Both the position numbers and the translations under genes were made by a program. A DNA stretch of 64,000 bases from Pseudomonas sp. Ant30-3 (GTDB lineage: Bacteria > Pseudomonadota > Gammaproteobacteria > Pseudomonadales > Pseudomonadaceae). The stretch lies in NCBI RefSeq assembly GCF_000690905.1, contig NZ_JMCL01000039.1, positions 1 through 64,000 of the forward strand, in the 5' to 3' direction. Below are positions 47,103-55,805 of this stretch, piece after piece. The first letter of the stretch is position 1; the number at the start of each line of letters is the position of its first letter. The notes beneath the pieces are model-generated. The model was not told the origin of the DNA and searched no databases. It worked only from the letters and a program-made list of their open reading frames with translations.

Positions 47103-48782
47103 ATGAGTAAACAGAATAACGATGACTTGAAGTATCAGGCCTCGGAAAACACTCTCGGGCTGAATCCTGTCGTTGGGCTACGTGGAAAGGATCTACTGGC
47201 GTCTGCTCGGATGGTGCTCAGGCAAGCCATCAAACAACCGATTCACAGTGCCAGGCATGTTGCACATTTTGGCCTGGAACTGAAGAACGTGCTGTTCGGT
47301 AAATCCGAACTGCAACCCGCAAGCGATGATCGACGCTTTGCCGATCCGGCCTGGAGCCAGAACCCGCTCTACAAACGTTATCTGCAAACGTATCTGGCGT
47401 GGCGCAAGGAGCTTCACGAATGGGTCGACGACAGTAACCTGCCGCCCAAGGATGTCGCGCGCGGACACTTCGTGATCAACCTCATGACTGAAGCCATGGC
47501 CCCGACCAATAGCGCGGCGAACCCGGCAGCGCTCAAACGCTTTTTTGAAACCGGCGGCAAGAGCCTGCTCGACGGCCTCTCGCACCTTGCCAAAGACCTG
47601 GTGCACAACGGCGGCATGCCCAGCCAGGTGAACATGGGCGCCTTCGAAGTCGGCAAGAGTCTCGGTGTGACCGAGGGCGCAGTGGTATTTCGCAACGACG
47701 TGCTGGAGCTGATCCAGTATCGCCCGATCACTGAGCAAGTGCATGAACGGCCCTTGCTGGTGGTACCGCCGCAAATCAACAAATTTTATGTATTCGATCT
47801 GAGCCCGGATAAAAGCCTGGCGCGCTTCTGCCTGCGCAACAACGTACAGACGTTCATCGTCAGCTGGCGCAACCCGACCAAGGAGCAGCGCGAGTGGGGG
47901 CTTTCCACCTACATCGAAGCGCTCAAGGAAGCGGTCGACGTGGTCACCGCGATCACCGGCAGCAAAGACGTGAACATGCTCGGCGCGTGCTCCGGCGGCA
48001 TCACCTGCACCGCCCTGCTCGGCCATTACGCGGCGATCGGCGAGAACAAAGTCAACGCCCTCACGCTGCTGGTCAGTGTGCTCGACACTACGCTGGACAG
48101 CGACGTTGCGTTGTTCGTCGACGAGCAGACCCTGGAGGCGGCCAAGCGCCACTCCTATCAGGCCGGGGTGCTGGAAGGGCGCGACATGGCGAAAGTGTTT
48201 GCCTGGATGCGTCCCAACGACCTGATCTGGAATTACTGGGTTAACAACTACCTGCTCGGCAATGAGCCGCCGGTGTTCGACATCCTGTTCTGGAACAACG
48301 ACACCACCCGGTTGCCCGCCGCGTTCCACGGCGACCTGATCGAGATGTTCAAAAACAATCCGTTGATCCGCCCCAATGCACTGGAAGTGTGCGGCACCGC
48401 GATCGACCTGAAGCAGGTCACGGCGGACATCTTCTCTCTGGCCGGCACCAACGATCACATCACACCGTGGAAATCCTGCTACAAGTCCGCGCAATTGTTT
48501 GGCGGCAACGTCGAGTTTGTGCTGTCCAGCAGCGGACATATCCAAAGCATTCTGAACCCGCCGGGCAACCCGAAGTCACGGTATATGACCAGCAGCGAAA
48601 TGCCGGTCAAGGCCGAGGACTGGCAGGAAAACTCCACCAAGCACACTGACTCCTGGTGGCTGCACTGGCAGGCATGGCAAGCGGAACGTTCGGGCAACCT
48701 GAAGAAGGCGCCGACGAAACTGGGCAACAAGACTTACACGGTCGGCGAAGCTGCGCCGGGCACTTATGTACATGAGCGGTAA
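47103..48782 (+). CDS. phaC1: class II PHA synthase PhaC1
   Basis: 559 residues, SD GGAG. It polymerises (R)-3-hydroxyacyl-CoA of medium chain length at the granule surface. The catalytic triad is Cys296 in the lipase-like box GACSGG, Asp451 (AGTNDHITPW) and His479 (SSSGHIQS), matching the numbering known for Pseudomonas enzymes. It is the first gene of phaC1-Z-C2-D. Confidence 0.97.
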   Translation: MSKQNNDDLKYQASENTLGLNPVVGLRGKDLLASARMVLRQAIKQPIHSARHVAHFGLELKNVLFGKSELQPASDDRRFADPAWSQNPLYKRYLQTYLAWRKELHEWVDDSNLPPKDVARGHFVINLMTEAMAPTNSAANPAALKRFFETGGKSLLDGLSHLAKDLVHNGGMPSQVNMGAFEVGKSLGVTEGAVVFRNDVLELIQYRPITEQVHERPLLVVPPQINKFYVFDLSPDKSLARFCLRNNVQTFIVSWRNPTKEQREWGLSTYIEALKEAVDVVTAITGSKDVNMLGACSGGITCTALLGHYAAIGENKVNALTLLVSVLDTTLDSDVALFVDEQTLEAAKRHSYQAGVLEGRDMAKVFAWMRPNDLIWNYWVNNYLLGNEPPVFDILFWNNDTTRLPAAFHGDLIEMFKNNPLIRPNALEVCGTAIDLKQVTADIFSLAGTNDHITPWKSCYKSAQLFGGNVEFVLSSSGHIQSILNPPGNPKSRYMTSSEMPVKAEDWQENSTKHTDSWWLHWQAWQAERSGNLKKAPTKLGNKTYTVGEAAPGTYVHER

Positions 48783-48799
48783 CTGACACCTCGACCCGA

Positions 48800-48890
48800 T
48801 GTGGGAGCGGGCTTGCTCGCGAAAGCGCTTCATCATTCAGCATTGATGTTGGCTGACCTGACGCATTCGCGAGCAAGCCCGCTCCCACAG
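48800..48890. repeat. REP pair (REPIN), 'gtgggagcgggcttgctcgcg' type
   Basis: Facing copies of TGTGGGAGCGGGCTTGCTCG between phaC1 and phaZ, lying inside the transcription unit, where it may form a stable stem in the mRNA and modulate downstream expression. Confidence 0.9.
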
Positions 48891-48926
48891 GGGGTTTGGG
48901 CTGAATTCACCCACAGGGCCTGAAGC

Positions 48927-49781
48927 ATGCCGCAACCGTTCATTTTTCGTACCGTCGACCTGGATGGCCAGACCCTCCGCACGGCGGTGCGCCCCGGCAA
49001 GCCTCATTTGACGCCCTTGCTGATTTTCAACGGCATCGGCGCCAACCTGGAGCTGGTGTTTCCATTTGTCGCAGCGCTGGACCCGGACCTCGAAGTCATT
49101 GCCTTCGACGTTCCCGGGGTTGGCGGCTCGTCGACGCCGAATCGACCGTATCGTTTTCCGGGCCTGGCCAAACTCACGGCGCGGATGCTCGACTACCTCG
49201 ACTACGGCCAGGTCAACGTGATCGGCGTGTCGTGGGGTGGCGCCCTCGCCCAGCAGTTTGCCTACGACTATCCCGAGCGCTGTAAAAAACTGGTGCTCGC
49301 GGCCACGGCGGCGGGCGCGGTGATGGTGCCAGGCAAGCCGAAAGTCCTGTGGATGATGGCCAGCCCTCGCCGTTACATTCAGCCGTCCCACGTGATTCGC
49401 ATTGCGCCGATGATCTACGGCGGCGCGTTCCGTCGCGATCCGACCCTCGCCGCCCGGCACGCGGCGAAAGTGCGCTCGGCGGGCAAACTCGGCTACTACT
49501 GGCAACTGTTCGCCGGCCTTGGCTGGACCAGCATTCACTGGCTGCACAAGATCAATCAGCCGACGCTAGTGCTCGCCGGCGACGACGATCCGCTGATCCC
49601 GCTGATCAACATGCGCGTGCTGGCCTGGCGCATTCCCAACGCTGAGCTACACATCATTGATGACGGCCACCTGTTCCTGATCACCCGGGCCGAAGCGGTT
49701 GCTCCGATCATCATGCGATTCCTTCAGGAAGAACGGCAGCGCGCCGTGATGCATCCACACCCGGCACCACTGGGCAGTTAA
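48927..49781 (+). CDS. phaZ: intracellular mcl-PHA depolymerase PhaZ
   Basis: 284 residues, alpha/beta hydrolase. The nucleophile is Ser102 in GVSWGG, the oxyanion region NGIGANLELVFPF, and the later Asp (LAGDDDPLIP) and His (IDDGHLFLI) complete the triad. It releases 3-hydroxyalkanoates from granules and so turns over the PhaC product. It is conserved between the two synthases. Confidence 0.96.
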   Translation: MPQPFIFRTVDLDGQTLRTAVRPGKPHLTPLLIFNGIGANLELVFPFVAALDPDLEVIAFDVPGVGGSSTPNRPYRFPGLAKLTARMLDYLDYGQVNVIGVSWGGALAQQFAYDYPERCKKLVLAATAAGAVMVPGKPKVLWMMASPRRYIQPSHVIRIAPMIYGGAFRRDPTLAARHAAKVRSAGKLGYYWQLFAGLGWTSIHWLHKINQPTLVLAGDDDPLIPLINMRVLAWRIPNAELHIIDDGHLFLITRAEAVAPIIMRFLQEERQRAVMHPHPAPLGS

Positions 49782-49896
49782 TCAACCCGTCATCGGTTCG
49801 GCAGGAAGCCGCACCGCGCAACAACCCGTTACAGCGTCTATGGTGTTCTGGTTCGGTGTGTTTGTTTTTTGCCTGAAGACGAAGGAGTGTTGAGTC

Positions 49897-51579
49897 ATGC
49901 GCGACAGACCCGCAAGGGAGTCTCTAACGACGCCCGCCACGTATATCAATGCTCAGACTGCGATCACCGGTGTGCGTGGCCAGGATATGTTGTCGACGCT
50001 GCGCAGCGTCGCCGCCCATGGTTTGCGCAACCCGCTGCACACCGCTCGTCACGCCTTGAAACTCGGCGGTCAATTGGGTCGAGTCCTGCTCGGTGAAACC
50101 CTGCACCCGACCAATCCGCAGGACAGCCGCTTTGCCGACCCGGCGTGGAGCCTTAATCCGTTCTATCGTCGTAGCCTGCAGGCCTACCTGGCTTGGCAAA
50201 AGCAGGTAAAAAACTGGATCGACGAAAGCGACATGCCCCCGGATGACCGGGCTCGCGCGCATTTTGCTTTCTCCTTGCTCAACGACGCCATGGCACCGTC
50301 CAACACCTTGCTCAATCCGTTGGCGGTGAAAGAGATCTTCAACTCCGGCGGCAACAGCCTGGTGCGCGGCGTCAGCCACCTACTGGACGATTTTTTGCAC
50401 AACGACGGCCTGCCCCGGCAGGTCAGCAAGCAAGCCTTCGAAGTCGGCAAAACAGTGGCAACCACGCCGGGCTCCGTGGTGTTTCGCAATGAAATGCTCG
50501 AGCTGATCCAGTACAAGCCGATGAGCGAAAAGCAGTATTCAAAACCCTTGTTGATCGTGCCGCCGCAGATCAACAAGTACTACATTTTTGATTTGAGCCC
50601 GCACAACAGCTTCATCCAGTACGCCCTGAAAAACGGCCTGCAAACCTTCGTGATCAGCTGGCGCAACCCGGACATTCGTCACCGCGAGTGGGGGCTGTCG
50701 ACTTACGTAGCGGCCGCCGAAGAAGCGATGAATGTGTGCCGGGCGATCACCGGCGCCCGCGAGGTCAACCTGATGGGTGCCTGCGCCGGAGGTCTGACCA
50801 TCGCCGCACTGCAGGGACATTTGCAAGCCAAGCGGCAGCAACGACGGGTGTCCAGCGCAACGTACCTGGTGAGCCTGCTCGATAGCCAGATGGACACGCC
50901 GGCGAGCCTGTTCGCCGATGAGCAAACGCTGGAGGCGGCCAAACGTCGCTCGTATCAGAAAGGCGTGCTCGACGGTCGGGACATGGCCAAGGTGTTCGCC
51001 TGGATGCGCCCCAACGATTTGATCTGGAGTTATTTCGTCAATAACTACTTGCTGGGCAAGGAGCCACCAGCGTTCGACATCCTCTACTGGAACAACGACA
51101 ACACGCGCTTGCCCGCCGCCCTGCATGGCGACCTGCTGGACTTCTTCAAGCACAACCCGCTGAGCCATCCGGGCGGTCTCGAAGTGTGCGGTACGTCAAT
51201 CGACTTGCAGAAAGTCACGGTGGACAGTTTCAGCGTCGCCGGCATGAACGATCACATCACGCCTTGGGATGCGGTGTATCGCTCCACCTTGCTGCTCGGT
51301 GGTGAGCGGCGCTTCGTGCTGTCCAACAGCGGCCACGTGCAGAGCATCCTCAACCCGCCGTCTAACCCGAAAGCCACATATATCGAAGGCGCGAAACTCA
51401 GCAGCGACCCACGCGCCTGGTATTTCGACGCCAAGCCTGTCGAGGGCAGTTGGTGGCCGCAATGGCTGAGCTGGGTTCAAGAACGTTCGGGTGCGCAAAA
51501 ACCGACGCACATGGCGCTTGGCAATCAGAACTATCCACCGATGGAAGCGGCGCCCGGTACTTACGTGCGGGTCCGCTGA
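49897..51579 (+). CDS. phaC2: class II PHA synthase PhaC2
   Basis: 560 residues, SD GGAGTG. Triad Cys296 (GACAGG), Asp452 (AGMNDHITPW) and His480 (SNSGHVQS). It is a paralogue of PhaC1 along its whole length; the second residue after the nucleophile is Ala instead of Ser. The paralogues usually differ in substrate preference and yield, which cannot be read from the sequence. Confidence 0.97.
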   Translation: MRDRPARESLTTPATYINAQTAITGVRGQDMLSTLRSVAAHGLRNPLHTARHALKLGGQLGRVLLGETLHPTNPQDSRFADPAWSLNPFYRRSLQAYLAWQKQVKNWIDESDMPPDDRARAHFAFSLLNDAMAPSNTLLNPLAVKEIFNSGGNSLVRGVSHLLDDFLHNDGLPRQVSKQAFEVGKTVATTPGSVVFRNEMLELIQYKPMSEKQYSKPLLIVPPQINKYYIFDLSPHNSFIQYALKNGLQTFVISWRNPDIRHREWGLSTYVAAAEEAMNVCRAITGAREVNLMGACAGGLTIAALQGHLQAKRQQRRVSSATYLVSLLDSQMDTPASLFADEQTLEAAKRRSYQKGVLDGRDMAKVFAWMRPNDLIWSYFVNNYLLGKEPPAFDILYWNNDNTRLPAALHGDLLDFFKHNPLSHPGGLEVCGTSIDLQKVTVDSFSVAGMNDHITPWDAVYRSTLLLGGERRFVLSNSGHVQSILNPPSNPKATYIEGAKLSSDPRAWYFDAKPVEGSWWPQWLSWVQERSGAQKPTHMALGNQNYPPMEAAPGTYVRVR

Positions 51580-51606
51580 CGTGCAACAAACCATTAAGAA
51601 GACTGG

Positions 51607-52227
51607 ATGAAAACACGCGACCGGATTCTCGAATGTGCTTTGCAATTGTTCAATCACAAGGGCGAACCGAACGTCTCCACTATGGAAGTTGCCAACGAAA
51701 TGGGGATCAGCCCGGGCAACCTTTACTATCACTTTCACGGCAAAGAGCCGTTGATTCTCGGGCTGTTCGAACGCTTTCAGGCGGAACTGGCGCCACTGCT
51801 GGATCCACCCCCGGATGTTGAACTGGCCCCGGAAGATTACTGGCTGTTTTTGCATCTGATCGTGGAACGGCTGGCTCAGTACCGGTTCCTGTTTCAGGAC
51901 CTGTCGAACCTGGCGGGCCGTTTGCCGAAACTGGCGAAAGGGATTCGCAATCTGCTCAATGCGCTGAAACGTACGCTGGCGTCATTGCTGGCACGGTTGC
52001 AGGCTCGGGGGCAACTGGTCAGCGACACTCAGGCGTTGGGGCAACTGGTGGAGCAGATCACCTTGACGCTGCTGTTTTCGCTGGATTATCAGCGGATTCT
52101 GGGGCGTCAAGGCGAAGTGAGGCTGGTGGTGTATCAGATCATGATGCTGGTGGCGCCGCATCTGTTGCCAGCGGTGAAGGCGGCGACTGAGCAATTGGCC
52201 TTGCAGTATCTGGAAGAGCACGACTGA
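51607..52227 (+). CDS. phaD: TetR-family regulator PhaD
   Basis: 206 residues, 27 bases after phaC2. The N-terminal TetR HTH (ILECALQLFNHKGEPNVSTM, ANEMGISPGNLYYHFHGKE) precedes a helical ligand domain. In P. putida PhaD activates the phaC1 and phaI promoters; the same role is expected here from synteny. Confidence 0.95.
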   Translation: MKTRDRILECALQLFNHKGEPNVSTMEVANEMGISPGNLYYHFHGKEPLILGLFERFQAELAPLLDPPPDVELAPEDYWLFLHLIVERLAQYRFLFQDLSNLAGRLPKLAKGIRNLLNALKRTLASLLARLQARGQLVSDTQALGQLVEQITLTLLFSLDYQRILGRQGEVRLVVYQIMMLVAPHLLPAVKAATEQLALQYLEEHD

Positions 52228-52245
52228 CGGGAACATCACTACCCC

Positions 52246-52326
52246 CTGTAGGAGCTGTCGAGTGAAACGAGGCTGCGATCTTTTGACCGTGACAATCAAA
52301 AGATCGCAGCCTTCGGCAGCTCCGAC
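52246..52326. repeat. diverged inverted repeat, 'gatcgcagccttcggcagctcc' family
   Basis: The left arm (CTGTAGGAGCTGTCGAGTGA...GGCTGCGATCTTTTG) carries an insertion or divergence relative to the right arm (CAAAAGATCGCAGCCTTCGG); the same family as 36241-36313. Confidence 0.75.
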
Positions 52327-52342
52327 ATTGATGGCGTGGTTC

Positions 52343-52384
52343 AAAAAAAAAACGCCCAACCTTCACAGGCCGGGCGTTTTTTTT
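52343..52384. terminator. bidirectional terminator between phaD and phaF
   Basis: A-tract, ACGCCC (52352-52357), loop, GGGCGT (52372-52377), then T-tract. It serves the two convergent pha transcripts. Confidence 0.9.
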
Positions 52385-52395
52385 GCCCTGAAAAA

Positions 52396-53304
52396 TCAGG
52401 ACTGACTGGTTGGCGTCGACGGAGTCGATGTCGAATTCGCAGTCGGGCTTGCAGCTGTGGTCGGCGCAGCAGCCGAGTTGGTGGTGCTGGCCGAAGTGGC
52501 CGAGGCGGCCGCCGCCGGTTTTGCTGCTGCAGCTTTTGGTGCTGTGGGTTTTTTCGCCGCGGGCTTTTTCGCTGTAGCAGGTTTTGCTGCCGGCTTGCTC
52601 GCCGGTTTCGCCGCTGCAGTTTTCGCAGCAGGCTTGGCGGCTGCAGGCTTGGCAGCTGCTTTCGTCGCTGGCTTGGGTGTCGCTTTTGCTGCGACCGATT
52701 TGGCAGCTGACTTGGCTGCCGGTTTCGCTGCAGCGGTTTTGGAAGCAACAGTCTTGGTCGCGGTTTTCGCTGCAGAGGCTGCCTTCGCGGCAGTCTTGGC
52801 AACCGGTTTGGCGACAGCCTTGGCCAACGGCTTGGCAGCTGCTTTGGTTGCAGGTTTGGCTGCAGTGGTCTTCGACGCAACAGGCGCAACCTTGGCACCG
52901 GTGAGTTTCTCGATCTGCCGGGTCAGGGTATCAACCTTGCTGTGCAGGGCTTTGACTTCATTGCGGCTCGGAACGCCCAGGCGCGAAATGGCGCTGTTCA
53001 GACGCTTGTCGAACGCGCCTTCGAGCTCATCCCACTTGCCCATTGCGCGATCTTTCACGCCGCTCATGCGCGACTTGGCCGACGTTGCAGAATCTTTAGC
53101 GGAATCAACTTTATCGCCGACTGCGTTCTTGGCCAGTTTCTCGGCCTTCTCGCCGTCCTTAACCAATGTATCGAAGAGCTTGCTGCCGTCAGTGTCGATC
53201 TTCGAGTACACGCCTAAACCAGCCAGCCAGATTTTGCGGGAATAGTCTTCGACTTTCCCAATCCACGAGCTGCCTTCTTTATCTGTGTTCTTTTTACCAG
53301 CCAT
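52396..53304 (-). CDS. phaF: phasin/histone-like protein PhaF
   Basis: 302 residues. The N-terminal phasin domain (about 1-140; SRKIWLAGLGVYSKIDTDGS, a heptad region, and a leucine-zipper-like NEVKALHSKVDTLTRQIEKL) coats PHA granules. The C-terminal half is a histone H1-like tail of AAKPAAK/KPA-type repeats (about 145-275) that binds DNA non-specifically and helps segregate granules, ending in a Ser/Thr/Ala stretch. It starts 10 bases after phaI. Confidence 0.95.
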   Translation of the reverse strand: MAGKKNTDKEGSSWIGKVEDYSRKIWLAGLGVYSKIDTDGSKLFDTLVKDGEKAEKLAKNAVGDKVDSAKDSATSAKSRMSGVKDRAMGKWDELEGAFDKRLNSAISRLGVPSRNEVKALHSKVDTLTRQIEKLTGAKVAPVASKTTAAKPATKAAAKPLAKAVAKPVAKTAAKAASAAKTATKTVASKTAAAKPAAKSAAKSVAAKATPKPATKAAAKPAAAKPAAKTAAAKPASKPAAKPATAKKPAAKKPTAPKAAAAKPAAAASATSASTTNSAAAPTTAASPTANSTSTPSTPTSQS

Positions 53305-53314
53305 CCCGTTCTCC

Positions 53315-53737
53315 TTAAGATTTACGCGCGACGCGTTCGAGCAATGCCGTCAGTTCATCGAGCTTAGCAGAGAGTGTCTCCACGTCATGTTTAGACGGAA
53401 TGCCGATACGATTCAAGGCAGTTGCAACACGCGAGTCAAATGCCTTCTCGACCTTGTCGAGTTGAACTTCGACCTTGCCCTTGAAAGTACTCACTTCACT
53501 CTTCGCGTCATCGATCTCGGCGTTAGCGGCTTCAAGTTTTTCAGCCACTACTTTTTTGCCTTCCTTTTCAACAGTTTGACCAGCCTTGATCAACTCCTGG
53601 AAGTACTCGCTGCCCTCTTGGCCGACCTTGGTGTAAGCGCCCAGGCCTGCCAGCCAGATCTTGCGGGCATAGGATTTGACGTCGCTTCGAGCAGTGGTCG
53701 ATGCGTCGATTTTTTTCTTCAAAATAACTTTGGCCAT
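53315..53737 (-). CDS. phaI: phasin PhaI
   Basis: 140 residues from ATG 53737-53735 with SD GAGGTG; the upstream frame has no family resemblance. It shares ARKIWLAGLGAYTKVGQEGS with the PhaF phasin domain and lacks the basic tail. It is the major granule-surface protein, transcribed opposite to phaC1ZC2D and cotranscribed with phaF. The 245-base gap upstream carries its promoter (not resolved) and a REP pair. Confidence 0.95.
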   Translation of the reverse strand: MAKVILKKKIDASTTARSDVKSYARKIWLAGLGAYTKVGQEGSEYFQELIKAGQTVEKEGKKVVAEKLEAANAEIDDAKSEVSTFKGKVEVQLDKVEKAFDSRVATALNRIGIPSKHDVETLSAKLDELTALLERVARKS

Positions 53738-53867
53738 GGTGCACCTCACGCGCAGAAGGATTGAGGAACTGCCCGTGAAAGTGTCGGGCTCAGGCACAAA
53801 GTAGGGGGAATAATTAGAAACGGCACCCTAACAACTGACGTGAACGGTGGGTGCACCGCAAAACAAA

Positions 53868-53957
53868 TGTAGGAGTGAGCCTGCTCGCGATAGCGGTGTG
53901 TCAGTCAACATTGATGTCGGCTAATACACCGATATCGCGAGCAGGCTCACTCCTACA
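53868..53957. repeat. REP pair (REPIN), 'gtaggagtgagcctgctcgcg' type
   Basis: Facing copies of TGTAGGAGTGAGCCTGCTCG, about 40 bases apart, between phaI and the next gene; the same class as 18907 and 39020. Confidence 0.9.
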
Positions 53958-53982
53958 GAGGGGAGCGCATTTTAATTGGAGA

Positions 53983-54258
53983 TCAGACCAACGCTTTATC
54001 CAGGGCCTTCTCGATCTCGGCTTTGATCATGCCGCTCATGGCCGACATCATCAGGCCCAGTTCCACATCGACGCGGATCAAATCATCGCTGACATGCACC
54101 GCGCCCTTGACGCCCGAGCGCTTGAGGTTCAGCACGTCACCGGACCATTGCGGCTCCAGGCCGTATTGCTCGGAGAGTTTCTGCGCCAACTTGTCGGCCT
54201 TCTCGCGGGCCGCTTCCTTGCCCAGGTCGTGAGTACGTTCAACACTGATACGGGCCAT
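53983..54258 (-). CDS. polyhydroxyalkanoic acid system family protein
   Basis: 91 residues from ATG 54258-54256 with SD AGGAG. The pattern ISVERTHDLGKEAAREKADK with LAQKLSEQYGLEPQWSGDVL is the family often labelled 'PHA system protein', found next to pha or ubi genes in gammaproteobacteria. The molecular role is unknown. It lies between phaI and ubiE, divergent from ubiE. Confidence 0.88.
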   Translation of the reverse strand: MARISVERTHDLGKEAAREKADKLAQKLSEQYGLEPQWSGDVLNLKRSGVKGAVHVSDDLIRVDVELGLMMSAMSGMIKAEIEKALDKALV

Positions 54259-54411
54259 TGCATGACTCCTGCTAAATAAATACTTCCTGAGCATCTTGAC
54301 CGCCACTGCGGCAAAACGTCCCGGTGGTTGCCTATCTTACCTTCAGCCTTGCCAAGACAAAGCAGGCCACCGGGATTAGAATGTCCCGCATTCTCTTTTG
54401 GTGACAGCGAT

Positions 54412-55182
54412 ATGACTGATCAGCGCAAAGGCAGCGATGCCGAACCCACCACTCACTTCGGCTTCAAAAACGTTCCGGAAAGCCAGAAAGCGGAAAAAGT
54501 CGCTGAGGTGTTCCACTCCGTCGCCGCCAAATACGACTTGATGAACGACCTCCTGTCGGGCGGCATGCACCGCCTGTGGAAGCGTTTCGCAATCGAATTG
54601 TCGGGCGTTCGCACCGGCAACCGGGTGCTGGATATCGCCGGCGGCACGGGCGATCTGACCAAAAAATTCTCGCACCTCGTCGGCCCGACCGGCCAGGTGG
54701 TACTGGCTGACATCAACGAATCCATGCTCAAGGTCGGTCGCGACCGTCTGCTGGATCTGGGCGTGGCCGGCAACGTCGAATTCGTTCAGGCCGACGCGGA
54801 AAAACTGCCGTTTCCGGACAACCATTTCGACTGCGTGACCATCGCCTTCGGCCTGCGCAACGTAACGCACAAGGAAGACGCCCTGCGTTCCATGCTGCGC
54901 GTACTCAAGCCGGGCGGCCGCCTGCTGGTGCTGGAGTTCTCCAAACCAACCAACGCGCTGATGTCCAAAGCCTACGACGCCTATTCGTTCGCCTTCATGC
55001 CCTTGATGGGCAAGCTGATCACCAACGACTCGGAAAGCTACCGCTACCTGGCCGAATCGATCCGCATGCACCCGAACCAGGAAACCTTGAAGTCGATGAT
55101 GGTCGAGGCCGGTTTCGACCGCGTCACGTACCACAACATGACCGCAGGCATTGTCGCCTTGCACCGCGGCATCAAGCCCTGA
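54412..55182 (+). CDS. ubiE: ubiquinone/menaquinone C-methyltransferase UbiE
   Basis: 256 residues from ATG 54412. SAM-dependent class I methyltransferase: [40 protein letters not shown], motif [16 protein letters not shown] and the post-motif [20 protein letters not shown]. It methylates the C-2 position of the demethoxyubiquinol ring. The stop overlaps the ubiJ ATG by one base. Confidence 0.97.
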   Translation: MTDQRKGSDAEPTTHFGFKNVPESQKAEKVAEVFHSVAAKYDLMNDLLSGGMHRLWKRFAIELSGVRTGNRVLDIAGGTGDLTKKFSHLVGPTGQVVLADINESMLKVGRDRLLDLGVAGNVEFVQADAEKLPFPDNHFDCVTIAFGLRNVTHKEDALRSMLRVLKPGGRLLVLEFSKPTNALMSKAYDAYSFAFMPLMGKLITNDSESYRYLAESIRMHPNQETLKSMMVEAGFDRVTYHNMTAGIVALHRGIKP

Positions 55183-55805
55183 TGTTGCTGGCCGGGCTGC
55201 TCGCCAGCGTTGAACTCGGTGTAAACCGCGTGCTGCGTCTCGACAGTACCGCGCTGCCGCGGCTGGCGCATTTGAGCGGCAAAGTGATTGCCGTCGAATG
55301 CCGCAGCCCGGCGCTCCACGTCTTCATCCTGCCGAGCGATGAAGGCCTGATGCTCGCCTCGCAGTGGGAGTCGGGCGCCGATTGCACACTGCGCGCCCCG
55401 GCCGCGAGCCTGTTGAAACTGGCGATGAGCAAAGACAAGACCGCCGTCCTGCATGGCCCGGAAGTCGAACTCGATGGCGACAGCGGCGTGCTCCTGGAGC
55501 TGGCGGCCATTCTTCAGGACCTCGAGCTGGACTGGGAGTACGAACTCTCGCGCTGGCTCGGCCCGATCGCTACACCTCTGGTGGGCGGTCACCTGCGCAG
55601 CCGCGCTCGCTGGTATCAGCAGGGTTTTACCGCCCTCGGCCAGAACCTCGGCGAATACCTGGCCGAAGAGTCGCGCACCCTGGTGGGCCAGCGCGAAGCC
55701 GAAGCCCGTTTCAGTGAACTGGACCAGATCAAACTCGATCTGGAACGTCTCGAGGCGCGCTTCGAGCGCCTTTCCCGATCCCTCGACCCAAGCGATAACG
55801 CATGA
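55182..55805 (+). CDS. ubiJ: ubiquinone biosynthesis accessory factor UbiJ
   Basis: 207 residues. An SCP2-like lipid-binding domain (about 15-115; [20 protein letters not shown] and [20 protein letters not shown]) and a C-terminal coiled coil (about 165-200). UbiJ with UbiK scaffolds the aerobic ubiquinone complex. It overlaps ubiE (1 base) and ubiB (4 bases). Confidence 0.93.
   Translation: MLLAGLLASVELGVNRVLRLDSTALPRLAHLSGKVIAVECRSPALHVFILPSDEGLMLASQWESGADCTLRAPAASLLKLAMSKDKTAVLHGPEVELDGDSGVLLELAAILQDLELDWEYELSRWLGPIATPLVGGHLRSRARWYQQGFTALGQNLGEYLAEESRTLVGQREAEARFSELDQIKLDLERLEARFERLSRSLDPSDNA

Noticed and set aside
47193-48545. 450-codon minus-strand frame opposite phaC1
   Set aside because: Shadow of a conserved synthase with an intact catalytic triad.
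52457-53245. 262-codon plus-strand Ala-rich frame opposite phaF
   Set aside because: A mirror of the AAKPA repeats; the apparent membrane-like composition arises from reading GC-rich Ala/Lys codons in reverse.
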